NCBI RefSeq assembly: GCF_033406955.1
Contig: NZ_CP137734.1
Coordinates: 248,001 to 312,000 of the forward strand
From: Streptomyces violaceoruber
GTDB taxonomy: Bacteria; Actinomycetota; Actinomycetes; Streptomycetales; Streptomycetaceae
Length of the DNA stretch: 64,000 bases
Reading direction: 5' to 3'
In this document: positions 7,863-16,155 of the stretch, one piece after another
Numbering within the stretch: the first letter of the stretch is position 1
Layout: each line of letters opens with the position of its first letter
The notes under the pieces: generated by a model
Database searches by the model: none
Seen by the model: only the letters and a program-made list of their open reading frames with translations
Told to the model about the DNA's origin: nothing
Position numbers and translations under genes: made by a program

Positions 7863-8986
7863 CCGGTCAGGTCACCGTCCCGCTCGTTGACGCCCGCGTA
7901 GTGGCGGAGCTTGTCCTCGTCCACGCTCACGCCGAGGCCCGGTCCCGAGGGCACCCGCAGCCGGCCGTTCTCCAGGTGCAGCGGCTCGATGATGTCGTCC
8001 GCGTGCAGGTAGTACATGCTGTCGATGGCCCGCGACAGGACGGGTGTGCTCGACACGACGGCCAGGTGCGCGGCCGTGGCGATGCCGAGTTCGCCGCCGC
8101 TGTGCAGGTTCATGCCCAGGCCGAAGGTCTCGCAGTGCGCGGCGAGCGCCTTCGTCGCGGCGATGCCGCCCCACTTGTAGACGTCACCGTGGATGACGTC
8201 GACCGCGTTCAGGCGCATGGCCGGGGCGAAGTCCTCGAAGCGGACGACGCACATGTTGGTGCACAGCGGAATGCGTACCTTGGCCTTCACCTGGGCCATG
8301 CCCTCGATGCCGACGCAGGGGTCCTCCAGGTACTCCAGGTCGAGTTCCTCCAGGGCGATGCCGGCCCGCACCGAGTCGGGGACCGACCAGGCGGCGTTCG
8401 GGTCCACCCGCAGGTTCACGCCGGGCAGCGCCTCGCGGACCGCGCGCAGGATGGCGACGTCGCCGGCGCAGTCCGTGGTGCCCTTGAGCTTGACGGCGTC
8501 GAAACCGCCCTCCTCGACGACCCGCACCGCGTGCTCGGCCATGGCCTTCGGCAGGTCGGCCGGGGTCGCGCCCGGCGCGTCGGCGCGGGTGATCAGCGCG
8601 GTGATCGGGACCTCGTCGCGGACGGCGCCGCCCAGCAGGTCGGTGACGGACTGGCCGGTGGCCTTGCCCATCGCGTCCCAGCAGGCGACGTCGACGGCGG
8701 CGATCGCCGCGTAGCCGAGGTAGCCGTAGAAGAAGGGCACCATGTGCTGCTTGCGGTGGAAGGCCTCCAGCGCGAACGGGCTGGTTCCGATCAGGTCCGG
8801 CGCCATCCGGCGCACGATCGCGGCGACCGGCGCGCCCCACATCGTCTCGCCCCAGCCCTCGACGCCCGAGTCGGTGCGCACCCGCACGACGGTACGGGTC
8901 TCCCCGGTCTTGGTCTCGAAGGAACTGGTGAAGGGGTTGACGAGTGGGAGGTTGACGACCCACACGTCGACGTCGGTGATCTTCAT
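7859..8986 (-). CDS. Enolase-superfamily acid dehydratase/racemase, glucarate-dehydratase-like
   Basis: A 375-residue Mg-dependent enzyme that should abstract a proton next to a carboxylate. The N-terminal capping domain covers about 1-130 and the barrel about 145-370. Active-site elements are the KxK pair Lys166/Lys168 (AVKLKG), metal ligands Asp195 (RVDPNAAW), Glu221 (YLEDP) and Asn244 (CTNMCVV), Asp268 (HGDVYKWGG), and His295 (NLHSGGELG). An Asn third ligand with an Asp-His dyad is the pattern of the glucarate dehydratase subgroup, so dehydration of a sugar acid is the best guess. GAGGAG precedes the ATG at 8986; the frame continues upstream into the creatininase gene without support. It lies 23 nt after the creatininase gene and overlaps the RidA start. 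Confidence 0.87.
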   Translation of the reverse strand: MKITDVDVWVVNLPLVNPFTSSFETKTGETRTVVRVRTDSGVEGWGETMWGAPVAAIVRRMAPDLIGTSPFALEAFHRKQHMVPFFYGYLGYAAIAAVDVACWDAMGKATGQSVTDLLGGAVRDEVPITALITRADAPGATPADLPKAMAEHAVRVVEEGGFDAVKLKGTTDCAGDVAILRAVREALPGVNLRVDPNAAWSVPDSVRAGIALEELDLEYLEDPCVGIEGMAQVKAKVRIPLCTNMCVVRFEDFAPAMRLNAVDVIHGDVYKWGGIAATKALAAHCETFGLGMNLHSGGELGIATAAHLAVVSSTPVLSRAIDSMYYLHADDIIEPLHLENGRLRVPSGPGLGVSVDEDKLRHYAGVNERDGDLTG

Positions 8987-9009
8987 TTCTTCTCCTCGCA
9001 TCATCGGGG

Positions 9010-9801
9010 TCACCGGCTCGCCGCGTCGAAGGCCCGGATCGCGCGGGCCAGTCCCCGCGCCCGGTCGTCCAGGAGCCGCCCGCCCCGGTCGGCGTCGGCG
9101 CCGGAGGCGTCGTCGGTGGATCCGTCGACCCGCTCCCACTCGCCGTGCCGCTCGACGGTCAGGCCGGGGTGGGGCGGGCGGTCGAACAGTGGGGGCGGTT
9201 CGACGGGGGTGCGGGCCGGCACGGGGGTGCGCACCAGGCCGGGGTGGGCGGCGAGCATGAGGGACGTCTCGAACCAGCCGGCGTGGCCCGGGGTGACGTC
9301 CGGCCGCCCGGCGTCGTCCCCTCCCGCGGTGAGGGTCCAGTAGGAGCAGGCGGCGACCGTGACCCGGGCGCGCAGCGCGAACCGCTTCACCGCGAGCCGC
9401 ATGATCTCGTCGTTGCCGCCGTGGCCGTTGACGACCATGATCCGGTGGTAGCCGCTGGTCACGAGCGAGTCGAGGACGTCGTCGAGGACGGCGCCCAGGG
9501 TCGCCGCGGAGAGCGAGACGGCCGCCGCGAACAGGTGGTGCGGACTGTGCCCGAAGGGCAGCGCGGGCAGCCTCACGATCTCCGGCACGGGGGCCCCGGT
9601 GCCCTCGGATGCCCCGGGGGCCTCGCGGTCCAGGAGGTCCAGTGCCCGGTCCACCACCTCCTCGACCAGGAGGGTGTCGGTGCCCATCGGCAGGTGGCCG
9701 GCGTGCTGCTCCTGCGAGCCGATGGGCAGCAGGGCGATGCCCCGCTCGCCGGCCCGGCGCACCTCCCGCCAGGTCAGTTCGGTCAGTCTCGATTGGCTCA
9801 C
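9010..9801 (-). CDS. Creatininase-family amidohydrolase
   Basis: A 263-residue metal-dependent amidohydrolase of the creatininase/MftE family, which opens cyclic amides or cleaves peptides and formamides. Metal ligands are visible as Glu31 and His33 in GSQEQHAGHLPMGTD, together with Asp42, and in VVNGHGGNDE. It should act in the cytoplasm because no signal peptide is seen. GTG at 9801 is chosen because GGAGAGG lies 7 nt upstream; longer frames overlap the divergent ROK gene. It is first in a tight operon with the glucarate-dehydratase-like and RidA genes, which suggests a pathway that opens a ring or amide, dehydrates the acid and removes an enamine. No mycofactocin genes are nearby, so an MftE role is unlikely. 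Confidence 0.85.
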   Translation of the reverse strand: MSQSRLTELTWREVRRAGERGIALLPIGSQEQHAGHLPMGTDTLLVEEVVDRALDLLDREAPGASEGTGAPVPEIVRLPALPFGHSPHHLFAAAVSLSAATLGAVLDDVLDSLVTSGYHRIMVVNGHGGNDEIMRLAVKRFALRARVTVAACSYWTLTAGGDDAGRPDVTPGHAGWFETSLMLAAHPGLVRTPVPARTPVEPPPLFDRPPHPGLTVERHGEWERVDGSTDDASGADADRGGRLLDDRARGLARAIRAFDAASR

Positions 9802-9842
9802 GGTGCTACCTCTCCGAAACGGGGCCATGGCAGAGTCGGCGC

Positions 9843-10802
9843 ATGGTCCACGAAAGTTCTCCGTTGCGACTGGTCCCCGAGGCCGCGCGGCAACCGGCCG
9901 CTCCCGCGGCACCGCGCCGGCTGGGAGCCGTCGAGCTGGTGCCCGGCCGGGTCACGGCGGCCGTGCTGTCCATGGGCGGCCGGGTGCTCGACCGCAGCGA
10001 GGTGTCGTACGACGCGGCCACCGCGACCCCCGCGGACATCGACGGGGCGCTGGCCGGGGTGGCCGGTGTCTTCGCCGCCCACGAGGTCCAGGGGATCGGC
10101 GTGGCCGCCGCGGGGCTGGTGGACCCCGGCACGGGCCTGATCCTGGAGGTCAACGACGTGCCCGCGCTGCACGGCTTTCCCGTGACGGAGCGGCTGGGCG
10201 CCCTCACCGGCGTCGGGGTCCGGGTGGAGCACCGGGCGCGGCTCCAGGTGCTCGGCGACCGCTGGTTCGGCGCGGGCCGGGGGCGGCGCACCTTCGCCTC
10301 GGTCTCGACCGGCGAGGTGCTCGGGGTGGGTGTCCTCTACGACGGTGAGGTGATGGCGCCGCCCGGCGGGCGCAGCGGCGCGCACATGACCGTGTCGGCC
10401 AGCGGCGAGCGCTGCACGTGCGGGAACCGGGGCTGCTGGAAGACCCTGGCCACGACCGGCTGGCTGCGGGCCGGGGCGCGGGCCGCGGGGCTCGGGGCGG
10501 CAATGTCGCTGGCCGAGCTGGTCGGCAGCGGGGACCCGCTCGCCGGGCGGGTGGTGGAGGAGTACGCGCACAACCTCGCCCTGGGGCTGGTGAACGTGCA
10601 GCAGCTCTTCGCGCCGGGTCTGTTCATCCTGCACGGTGAGGCCCGTGAGGGCGGTGAGCGCTTCCGCACCGTGGTGGAGGAACGGCTGCGGGACGCGGTC
10701 GCCTTCGCGGGGGCCGAGCAGCCGCGGGTGCTGGTCGGCACCGCCGCGGTCGACGACGTGGCGCTGCTCGGCGGGGCGGGTCTGGTGCTGTCGCACCTCT
10801 AG
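9843..10802 (+). CDS. ROK-family protein with degenerate kinase site, no HTH
   Basis: A 319-residue ROK-fold protein without the N-terminal helix-turn-helix of ROK repressors. The zinc motif is present (CTCGNRGCW, Cys191/193/198, with His181), so the fold is clear. The catalytic Asp normally found in a NDAN-like block is missing, the region reading VEHRARLQVLGD (about 128-139), and no phosphate-1 DxGxT motif is visible at the N-terminus. It therefore probably does not phosphorylate sugar and may be a sensor or a dead kinase. It is divergent from the creatininase operon (41-nt gap) and convergent with the ABC operon with an 11-nt gap. No good ribosome site precedes the ATG. Confidence 0.78.
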   Translation: MVHESSPLRLVPEAARQPAAPAAPRRLGAVELVPGRVTAAVLSMGGRVLDRSEVSYDAATATPADIDGALAGVAGVFAAHEVQGIGVAAAGLVDPGTGLILEVNDVPALHGFPVTERLGALTGVGVRVEHRARLQVLGDRWFGAGRGRRTFASVSTGEVLGVGVLYDGEVMAPPGGRSGAHMTVSASGERCTCGNRGCWKTLATTGWLRAGARAAGLGAAMSLAELVGSGDPLAGRVVEEYAHNLALGLVNVQQLFAPGLFILHGEAREGGERFRTVVEERLRDAVAFAGAEQPRVLVGTAAVDDVALLGGAGLVLSHL

Positions 10803-10813
10803 CGCGGGGCTGT

Positions 10814-11764
10814 TCATCGGCTCGCTTCGTCCGTCGGTGCGTCCGTCGTGTCGTCCGTCGTGTCGTCCGTCGGTCCGTCCGTCGGGGCGGACGCGCGTGC
10901 CGCGGCCCGCCGGCCCCGGCGCGGGTCGAGGACCGGTACGGCGTCGAGGAGCTGCCGGGTGTAGGGGTGGCGCGGGGTGCGCAGCACCGCCGTCGCCTCG
11001 CCGACCTCGACCAGGCTCCCCCGGCTCATCACCGCGACCCGGTCGGCCACCTGCGCCACCACGGCGAGGTTGTGCGAGACGAAGACGTAGGTGAGGCCCA
11101 GCCGCTGTTGCAGGTCCGCCAGGAGGTCGAGGACGGTCGCCTGCACGGAGACGTCCAGGGCGCTGGTCGGCTCGTCGAGCACCAGCAGCCGGGGGTGGAG
11201 CGCCAGGGCCCGCGCGATCGAGACGCGCTGGCGCTGGCCGCCGGAGAACTCGTGCGGGTAGCGGTCCTGGATGCCGGAGTCCAGGCCGACGGCCTCCAGG
11301 AGTTCCCCGACCCGCTGCCGGTTACGGGCCCGTGCGCGCCGTCCGCGTGCCTCGGGGTCGTGGGTGACCAGCGGTTCGGCGACGATGTCGGTGATGCGCA
11401 TGCGCGGGTTCATGCTGGAGTAGGGGTCCTGGAGCACGACCTGCATCTGCCGTCGTACGCCGCGCAGTTGGGAGGCGGTGAGGGCGGCGAGGTCCTGTCC
11501 GTCGAACCGCACGCTTCCGGCGGTGGGCTCGAGGAGTCCGAGGAGCAGCCGGGTGAGGGTGGTCTTGCCGCAGCCGGACTCGCCGACCAGGGCCATGGTC
11601 TCGCCCTCGCGGACTTCGAGCGACACGTCGTCGACGGCGACGTTCGGGTGCCGCCCGCCGAACTCCTTGCGCAGGCCGTCCAGTTCGAGGAGGGGACCGG
11701 CGTGCGTGGGCATGGGCGTGGCCGTGGGGGCGGGGGCGGGGGTGTCGGTCGCGTCGGTGCTCAT
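10814..11764 (-). CDS. Oligopeptide-type ABC transporter ATPase (DppF/OppF)
   Basis: A 316-residue ATPase, last gene of a five-gene importer operon. Walker A is GESGCGKTT, the signature is FSGGQRQRVSIARAL, Walker B is LLVLDEPTSALD, and the oligopeptide-importer C-terminal extension (HPYTRQLLDAVPVLDP) is present. It powers uptake with the paired ATPase upstream. The C-terminus ends in an acidic Thr/Asp-rich tail encoded by five 12-bp tandem repeats, which is unusual for the family. Start and preceding stop overlap as ATGA. No terminator fits in the 11 nt to the convergent ROK gene. Confidence 0.93.
   Translation of the reverse strand: MSTDATDTPAPAPTATPMPTHAGPLLELDGLRKEFGGRHPNVAVDDVSLEVREGETMALVGESGCGKTTLTRLLLGLLEPTAGSVRFDGQDLAALTASQLRGVRRQMQVVLQDPYSSMNPRMRITDIVAEPLVTHDPEARGRRARARNRQRVGELLEAVGLDSGIQDRYPHEFSGGQRQRVSIARALALHPRLLVLDEPTSALDVSVQATVLDLLADLQQRLGLTYVFVSHNLAVVAQVADRVAVMSRGSLVEVGEATAVLRTPRHPYTRQLLDAVPVLDPRRGRRAAARASAPTDGPTDDTTDDTTDAPTDEASR
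10828..10887. repeat. Five tandem 12-bp repeats in the OppF-like C-terminus
   Basis: Five consecutive units of form CGTCCGTCGnnn run from 10828 to 10887; the second and third (10840-10851, 10852-10863) are identical. On the minus strand they encode the Pro-Thr-Asp / Thr-Asp-Asp-Thr tail of the ATPase. Being in frame with 12-bp units, copy number can change without a frameshift. Confidence 0.85.
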
Positions 11765-12627
11765 GCCGCCTCCAGGCGAGGGGTGGCCGCCAGGAGCCGG
11801 CGGGTGTAGTCGTCGGCCGGGCGGTCGAACACGTCGAGGACGTCGCCGGTTTCGACGACCTTGCCCCGGTGCATGACCACGACCCGGTCGGCGGTCTCCG
11901 CGACGACCGCGAGGTCGTGGGTGATGAGCACGACGCCCATGTCGTGCTTGTGCTGGAGCGTGACCAGCAGGTCGAGGATCTGGCGCTGCACGGTGACGTC
12001 CAGGGCGGTGGTCGGCTCGTCGGCGATGAGGACGCGGGGGCGGGCGACCAGCGCCGTCGCGATCATCACGCGCTGGCGCAGGCCGCCGGAGAGTTCGTGC
12101 GGGTACTGGCGGTAGCGCAGGGCCGGGTCGGGGATGCCGACCTCGTCGAGGGCCGCCAGCGCGGCCTTCGCGGCCTCGGCGCGGGACATCCCGGTGTGGT
12201 GCCTGAGGACCTCGGCCACCTGGGCGCCGACGCGCTGGAGCGGGTCGAGGCAGGTCATCGGGTCCTGGAAGACCATGGCGATGTCGCGGCCCCGGACCCG
12301 GCCGAGTTCCTTCTCGGACAGCCGCAGCAGGTCGCGTCCGTCGAAGCGGATCTCGCCGCTCGCGTACACGCACGGCGGGCTCGGGTTGAGACGCAGGACG
12401 GAGAGCGCGGTGGCGCTCTTGCCGCTGCCGGACTCCCCCACCACGGCGAGGGTCTCCCCGGCGCGGACGTGGAGGGAGACGTCCCGGACGGCGTGGACGA
12501 CGGAGCCCGCCAGGTGGAAGTCGACGCTGAGGCCGTCGATCTCGAGGAGCGGTTGCCGGTCGGCGGGCCGCCGGGGCGCGTGCCCCGTGGGCAGGCCGGG
12601 GCCGGTTGTCGGTCGGTCGTTGGTCAT
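11761..12627 (-). CDS. Oligopeptide-type ABC transporter ATPase (DppD/OppD)
   Basis: A 288-residue ATPase with Walker A GESGSGKSA, Q-loop MVFQDPMTCLDP, signature LSGGLRQRVMIATAL, Walker B VLIADEPTTALD and the H-loop in VVLITHDLAVV. The C-terminal VFDRPADDYTRRLLAATP segment is typical of peptide or nickel importers. It pairs with the OppF-like subunit to drive transport. Both ends use ATGA overlaps with its neighbours, showing tight translational coupling. The chosen start at 12627 is set by that overlap; a longer open frame continues into the permease gene but has no support. Confidence 0.93.
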   Translation of the reverse strand: MTNDRPTTGPGLPTGHAPRRPADRQPLLEIDGLSVDFHLAGSVVHAVRDVSLHVRAGETLAVVGESGSGKSATALSVLRLNPSPPCVYASGEIRFDGRDLLRLSEKELGRVRGRDIAMVFQDPMTCLDPLQRVGAQVAEVLRHHTGMSRAEAAKAALAALDEVGIPDPALRYRQYPHELSGGLRQRVMIATALVARPRVLIADEPTTALDVTVQRQILDLLVTLQHKHDMGVVLITHDLAVVAETADRVVVMHRGKVVETGDVLDVFDRPADDYTRRLLAATPRLEAA

Positions 12628-13538
12628 CGGCGGTAGGCCTTCGGGTCCGCGACGTCCCGCAGGGCGTCGCCGGTGATGTTGATGGCGAGGGAGGTCAGCA
12701 TCAGCGCGATGCCGGGGAAGACGGCGACCCACCAGGAGGTGCCCAGGTAGAGCTGGCCGTCGGCGAGCATGCCGCCCCAGGTGACCGTCTCCTTGGGGAC
12801 GCCCAGGCCGAGATAGCTGAGGGAGGCCTCGGCGACGATGGCGGCGGCGACGTGCAGGGTGCCGATGGTGGCCAGGGGCGCCATCACGTTGGGCAGCAGG
12901 TGGCGGCGCATGATGGTGACGTCGGTGACGCCGATCGCGCGGGCCTCGGTGACGAAGTCGCGGGTGCGCAGCGACATCACCTCGGAGCGCACGACGCGTG
13001 CGTAGGAGACCCAGCCGGTGAAGCCGAGCACCACGATCACGACCCACAGGCCGGAGCCGAGGAAGCCGACGACGGCGAGGGCCAGCAGGAGCGAGGGGAA
13101 GGCGAGCTGGACGTCGGCGAGCCGCATGAGGGTGCGGTCGGCCCAGCCGCCGAAGTATCCGGAGGCGAGGCCCACGACCGTACCGATGACGCCGGCGAGC
13201 AGCGCGGCGCCGGCGCCGACGAGCAGGGAGACCCGGGTTCCGTGGACGACGCGCGAGAGCATGTCGCGGCCGAGCTGGTCGGTGCCGAGGAGGTGGGCGC
13301 CGCTGCCGCCGTCCTGCCAGGCGGGGGGTCGCAGCCGCAGCAGGAGGTTCTGCGCGTTGGGGTCGTAGGGGGCGATCAGCGGGGCGAACAGGGCCGCGAG
13401 CAGCAGCAGTACGAGCACGGCGAGGGCCAGTACGGCGAGCTTGTTGCGCAGCAGACCGCGCAGGACGACGGATCCGGAGCCGCCGGGCGGCTTCTTGTCC
13501 GGGGCCACGTCGGTCGCGGCCGGTGACATGACGGTCAT
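12624..13538 (-). CDS. Oligopeptide-type ABC transporter permease (DppC/OppC)
   Basis: A 304-residue integral membrane permease. The first transmembrane segment is about residues 31-54 (LAVLALAVLVLLLLAALFAPL), followed by the OppC-type periplasmic-like loop and a BPD_transp_1 domain with about five more helices. The EAA-type coupling loop reads EARAIGVTDVTIMRRHLLPN. It forms the channel with the DppB-like subunit encoded immediately upstream. Start and stop are defined by ATGA overlaps on both sides. Confidence 0.92.
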   Translation of the reverse strand: MTVMSPAATDVAPDKKPPGGSGSVVLRGLLRNKLAVLALAVLVLLLLAALFAPLIAPYDPNAQNLLLRLRPPAWQDGGSGAHLLGTDQLGRDMLSRVVHGTRVSLLVGAGAALLAGVIGTVVGLASGYFGGWADRTLMRLADVQLAFPSLLLALAVVGFLGSGLWVVIVVLGFTGWVSYARVVRSEVMSLRTRDFVTEARAIGVTDVTIMRRHLLPNVMAPLATIGTLHVAAAIVAEASLSYLGLGVPKETVTWGGMLADGQLYLGTSWWVAVFPGIALMLTSLAINITGDALRDVADPKAYRR

Positions 13539-14527
13539 CGGGACGTCCTCACCCTCGGGTCGAGGAAGCTGTAGGAGAGGTCGACGAGCAGGTTCACCAC
13601 GACGAAGGTGGCGGCGAAGAACAGGACGGTGGCCTGGACGAGCGGGAAGTCGCGGTTGGAGATCGCCTCGACGGTCAACTGGCCCACCCCGGGCCAGGAG
13701 AAGACCCGTTCGGTGAGGATCGCCCCGCCGAGCAGGTTGCCGACCTCCAGACCGACGACGGTCACCACCGGCAGCGAGGCGTTGCGCAGCCCGTGCCTGA
13801 GCACCACCTGGAGCGGCCCGAATCCCTTGGCGCGGGCGCTGCGGATGTGGTCGGAGGACAGGACGTCGATCAGCGAGGAGCGCAGCAGGCGGGCGACGAC
13901 GGCGACGGAGTACACGGCGAGGGTGACGGCGGGCAGGACCAGGTTGGCGAGGGTGCCGTAGCCGGAGGCGGGCAGGGCCCGCAGCCAGACGGCGAAGACC
14001 AGGATGAGCAGGATGCCGACCCAGAACGGCGGGGTGGACTGGCCGAGCAGGACGCCGGTCATCACGGTCTTGTCGGTGCCCCGGCCGCGGCGCATCGCGG
14101 CGACGATGCCCGCCGGGATCGCGACGACGAGGGTCACCGCGAGCGCGGCGGCGGCCAGTTCGATCGTGGCGGGCAGCCGGTCGGCGAGGATCTCGCTCAC
14201 GGGCTGGCCGTAGACGAGGGAGTCGCCGAAGTCGAGGTGGAGCAGTCCCCGGAGGTAGTCGAGGTACTGGGCGAACAGGGACTGGTCCAGGCCCAGCGAG
14301 TGGCGCAGCACCCGTTCCTGTTCGGCCGTGGCGTCCGGCGGCAGCAGGATCTTCACCGGGTCGCCGGACAGGCGGACGAGGAAGAAGGCGACGGTGGCCG
14401 TGCAGAACAGCACGAACAGGGCGGTGAGCAGGCGCTTGAGCACCCCTCGCAGCGGGCCCGTCCGGTCCCTGCGGCGGGTCGGGGCGGCCGCCGGTGTGGG
14501 TGGCTTGTCGAGGGTGAGGGCGCTCAT
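13535..14527 (-). CDS. Oligopeptide-type ABC transporter permease (DppB/OppB)
   Basis: A 330-residue permease. A cytoplasmic N-terminal tail rich in Pro and Arg precedes the first membrane segment (about 32-51, LLTALFVLFCTATVAFFLVR), the long extracytoplasmic loop, and the permease core. The coupling loop is SARAKGFGPLQVVLRHGLRN, and the family block ERVFSWPGVGQL is present. Together with the DppC-like protein it forms the translocation path. The ATG at 14527 overlaps the binding-protein stop as ATGA. Confidence 0.92.
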   Translation of the reverse strand: MSALTLDKPPTPAAAPTRRRDRTGPLRGVLKRLLTALFVLFCTATVAFFLVRLSGDPVKILLPPDATAEQERVLRHSLGLDQSLFAQYLDYLRGLLHLDFGDSLVYGQPVSEILADRLPATIELAAAALAVTLVVAIPAGIVAAMRRGRGTDKTVMTGVLLGQSTPPFWVGILLILVFAVWLRALPASGYGTLANLVLPAVTLAVYSVAVVARLLRSSLIDVLSSDHIRSARAKGFGPLQVVLRHGLRNASLPVVTVVGLEVGNLLGGAILTERVFSWPGVGQLTVEAISNRDFPLVQATVLFFAATFVVVNLLVDLSYSFLDPRVRTSR

Positions 14528-16101
14528 CGGGAGACCTCCGCGCTCTCCATCGAGAGGACGCCCGCGGCTCCCGGCGTCCAGCGGGGCCGGTCGTTGCGGG
14601 CGATGATGTTGTCGATCTGGTAGAGGAAGACGAAGGGTGCTTCCCGGCGCATCAGCCGTTGCAGGTCCGAGAAGGCCGCTTCGCGCCGGCGGGGGTCCTC
14701 GGACAGTTCCTCGGCGTCGATGAGGCGGTCGGCCTCGGCGGAGTGCCAGCGGCTCTGGCGTCGGTCGCTGCGCACGTTGGACTGCACGATGCTCGCGCCG
14801 TCCATCGTCCAGACGGTGCTGGCCGCGAGGTAGATCGGGCCGAGCGCACCGCGGTTGTCGGAGGTGAGGCGGGCCGAGTAGGTGCCGGGGTCGAGCAGGT
14901 TGACGCGGGCGTCCACCCCGGCCCTGGCGAGGAGTCCGGACAGGGCCTCGGCGACGTTGGCGTCGACGTTGGAGGCGGTGAGCGTGGTGGAGAAGCCGTG
15001 CGGGTGGCCGGCCTCGGCGAGCAGCCGCCGCGCGGTGTCCACGGAGCGGGTGAAGGGCTTGACGGTGGGGTCGAAGCCGAAGGAGCCGCGCGGGACGAGT
15101 GCGGGCGTCTCGGTGGCCTTGCCGCCGAGCACGGCCTTGATGAGGAGCGGGACGTCGATCGCGTGGTTGAGCGCCTGGCGTACCCGGCGGTCCTGGAGCG
15201 GGCCGTTTTCCAGGGTGTTCAGGGACAGGTAGGCGGTGCGGATCCCCGTGTAGCCGTGGATGGTGATGCCGCCGTAGCCGTCGAGCTGCTGGGCGGCGTC
15301 CGGGGTGAGTCCGGCGACGAGGTCGACGCCGCCGCTCTGCAGGGCGGCCAGGGAGGACGAGGCGTTGGGGGCGGGGCTGAAGACGAGGCCGTCGACGGCC
15401 GGGCGTCCGTTCCAGTGGCCGTCGTAGGCGCGCATCCGCAGTTCGTGGTCGCGCTGCCAGCTCGTGAAGGTGAAGGGGCCGGTGCCGACGGGGTGGTCGG
15501 CGAAGGCCGCGTCGCCCACGTCGGCGAGGTGGCGGGGCGGTACGACGACGCCGCCGAACAGGGAGAGTTTGGCGGGCAGGATGGGGTCGTGCACGGTGGT
15601 GTGGATGTCGACGGTGAGCCGGTCGACGACGGTGACGCCCTTGACGAAGCGCAGCTCGACGATGGGTGACTTGGTCGCCGGGTCGAGCAGACGCTCGATG
15701 CTGAAGGCCACGGCGCGTGCGTCGCACACCTCGCCGTTGTGGAAGGTCACCCCGGGGCGCAGGACGAAGCGCCAGGTGCGCGCGTCGGTGGCCTTCCAGG
15801 AGAGGGCGAGCCTGGGGTGGAGCCGGTTGTCCCGGCCGCGGGTGGTGAGGGTGTCGAACATGTTGATCAGGACGTTCATCGACACCATGTCGCCCTGCTT
15901 CTGCGGGTCCAGCGTCTTCGGGTCGCCCGTCTGGGAGACCCGAAGGACGTTGCCTGCCCGGTCCGCGGCGGCGGTCGTGCCGCACGCGCTCAGGAGCGCG
16001 GGAGCGCTGAGCGCTCCGAGCAGCAGACCACCGGTCCGCAGGACCCGGCGTCGGCTGGGACGGCTGCGGTCCACCGTGCGCCCCTGAAGATTTCGTTCCA
16101 T
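14524..16101 (-). CDS. Extracellular solute-binding lipoprotein, family 5 (OppA/DppA type)
   Basis: A 525-residue lipoprotein that captures the imported solute at the outer membrane face. A Tat-like run (SRRRVLRTGG, about 17-25) precedes a hydrophobic stretch and the lipobox LLSAC, with lipidated Cys40. The SBP_bac_5 fold follows, including SQTGDPKTLDPQ, RFVLRPGVTFHNGE and RRVRQALNHAID. It heads the operon and the ATG follows GGAGGTG. The ligand could be a peptide, a glycoside or an amide; the neighbouring creatininase, glucarate-dehydratase-like and serine hydrolase genes suggest a small acid or amide. The gene is divergent from the IclR gene, and a repeat overlapping its start codon may be the operator. 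Confidence 0.9.
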   Translation of the reverse strand: MERNLQGRTVDRSRPSRRRVLRTGGLLLGALSAPALLSACGTTAAADRAGNVLRVSQTGDPKTLDPQKQGDMVSMNVLINMFDTLTTRGRDNRLHPRLALSWKATDARTWRFVLRPGVTFHNGEVCDARAVAFSIERLLDPATKSPIVELRFVKGVTVVDRLTVDIHTTVHDPILPAKLSLFGGVVVPPRHLADVGDAAFADHPVGTGPFTFTSWQRDHELRMRAYDGHWNGRPAVDGLVFSPAPNASSSLAALQSGGVDLVAGLTPDAAQQLDGYGGITIHGYTGIRTAYLSLNTLENGPLQDRRVRQALNHAIDVPLLIKAVLGGKATETPALVPRGSFGFDPTVKPFTRSVDTARRLLAEAGHPHGFSTTLTASNVDANVAEALSGLLARAGVDARVNLLDPGTYSARLTSDNRGALGPIYLAASTVWTMDGASIVQSNVRSDRRQSRWHSAEADRLIDAEELSEDPRRREAAFSDLQRLMRREAPFVFLYQIDNIIARNDRPRWTPGAAGVLSMESAEVSR

Positions 16102-16132
16102 TGAACAACACCTCCGTTCCGTCAGATGGAAT
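16095..16132. promoter_or_regulatory. Candidate IclR operators between the binding-protein and IclR genes
   Basis: GTTC-N4-GAAC at 16095-16106 overlaps the binding-protein start codon. TTCCAT (16096-16101) and ATGGAA (16126-16131) form a wider inverted repeat with 24 nt between arms. IclR proteins usually bind such sites in the divergent promoter they share with their target. Arms are short, so this is tentative. Confidence 0.35.
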
Positions 16133-16142
16133 GCGGTTGGGT

Positions 16143-16148
16143 TAAGCT
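16143..16148 (+). promoter_or_regulatory. -10 hexamer for a leaderless iclR transcript
   Basis: TAAGCT lies exactly 7 nt before the ATG at 16156 and no Shine-Dalgarno is present. This TAnnnT-N7-start arrangement is typical of leaderless actinomycete genes. The -35 is not recognisable. Confidence 0.5.
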
Positions 16149-16155
16149 AAGCGAC

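Noticed and set aside
9010..9801. Creatininase-family protein as mycofactocin MftE
   Set aside because: No mycofactocin precursor, radical SAM or glycosyltransferase genes are nearby.
16001..16017. GGAGCGCT-G-AGCGCTCC, a 17-bp palindrome similar to a CebR box
   Set aside because: It lies inside the signal-peptide codons of the OppA-like gene (Leu-Ser-Ala-Pro-Ala-Leu-Leu-Ser), has an extra central base, and is not near a promoter, so codon bias explains it.
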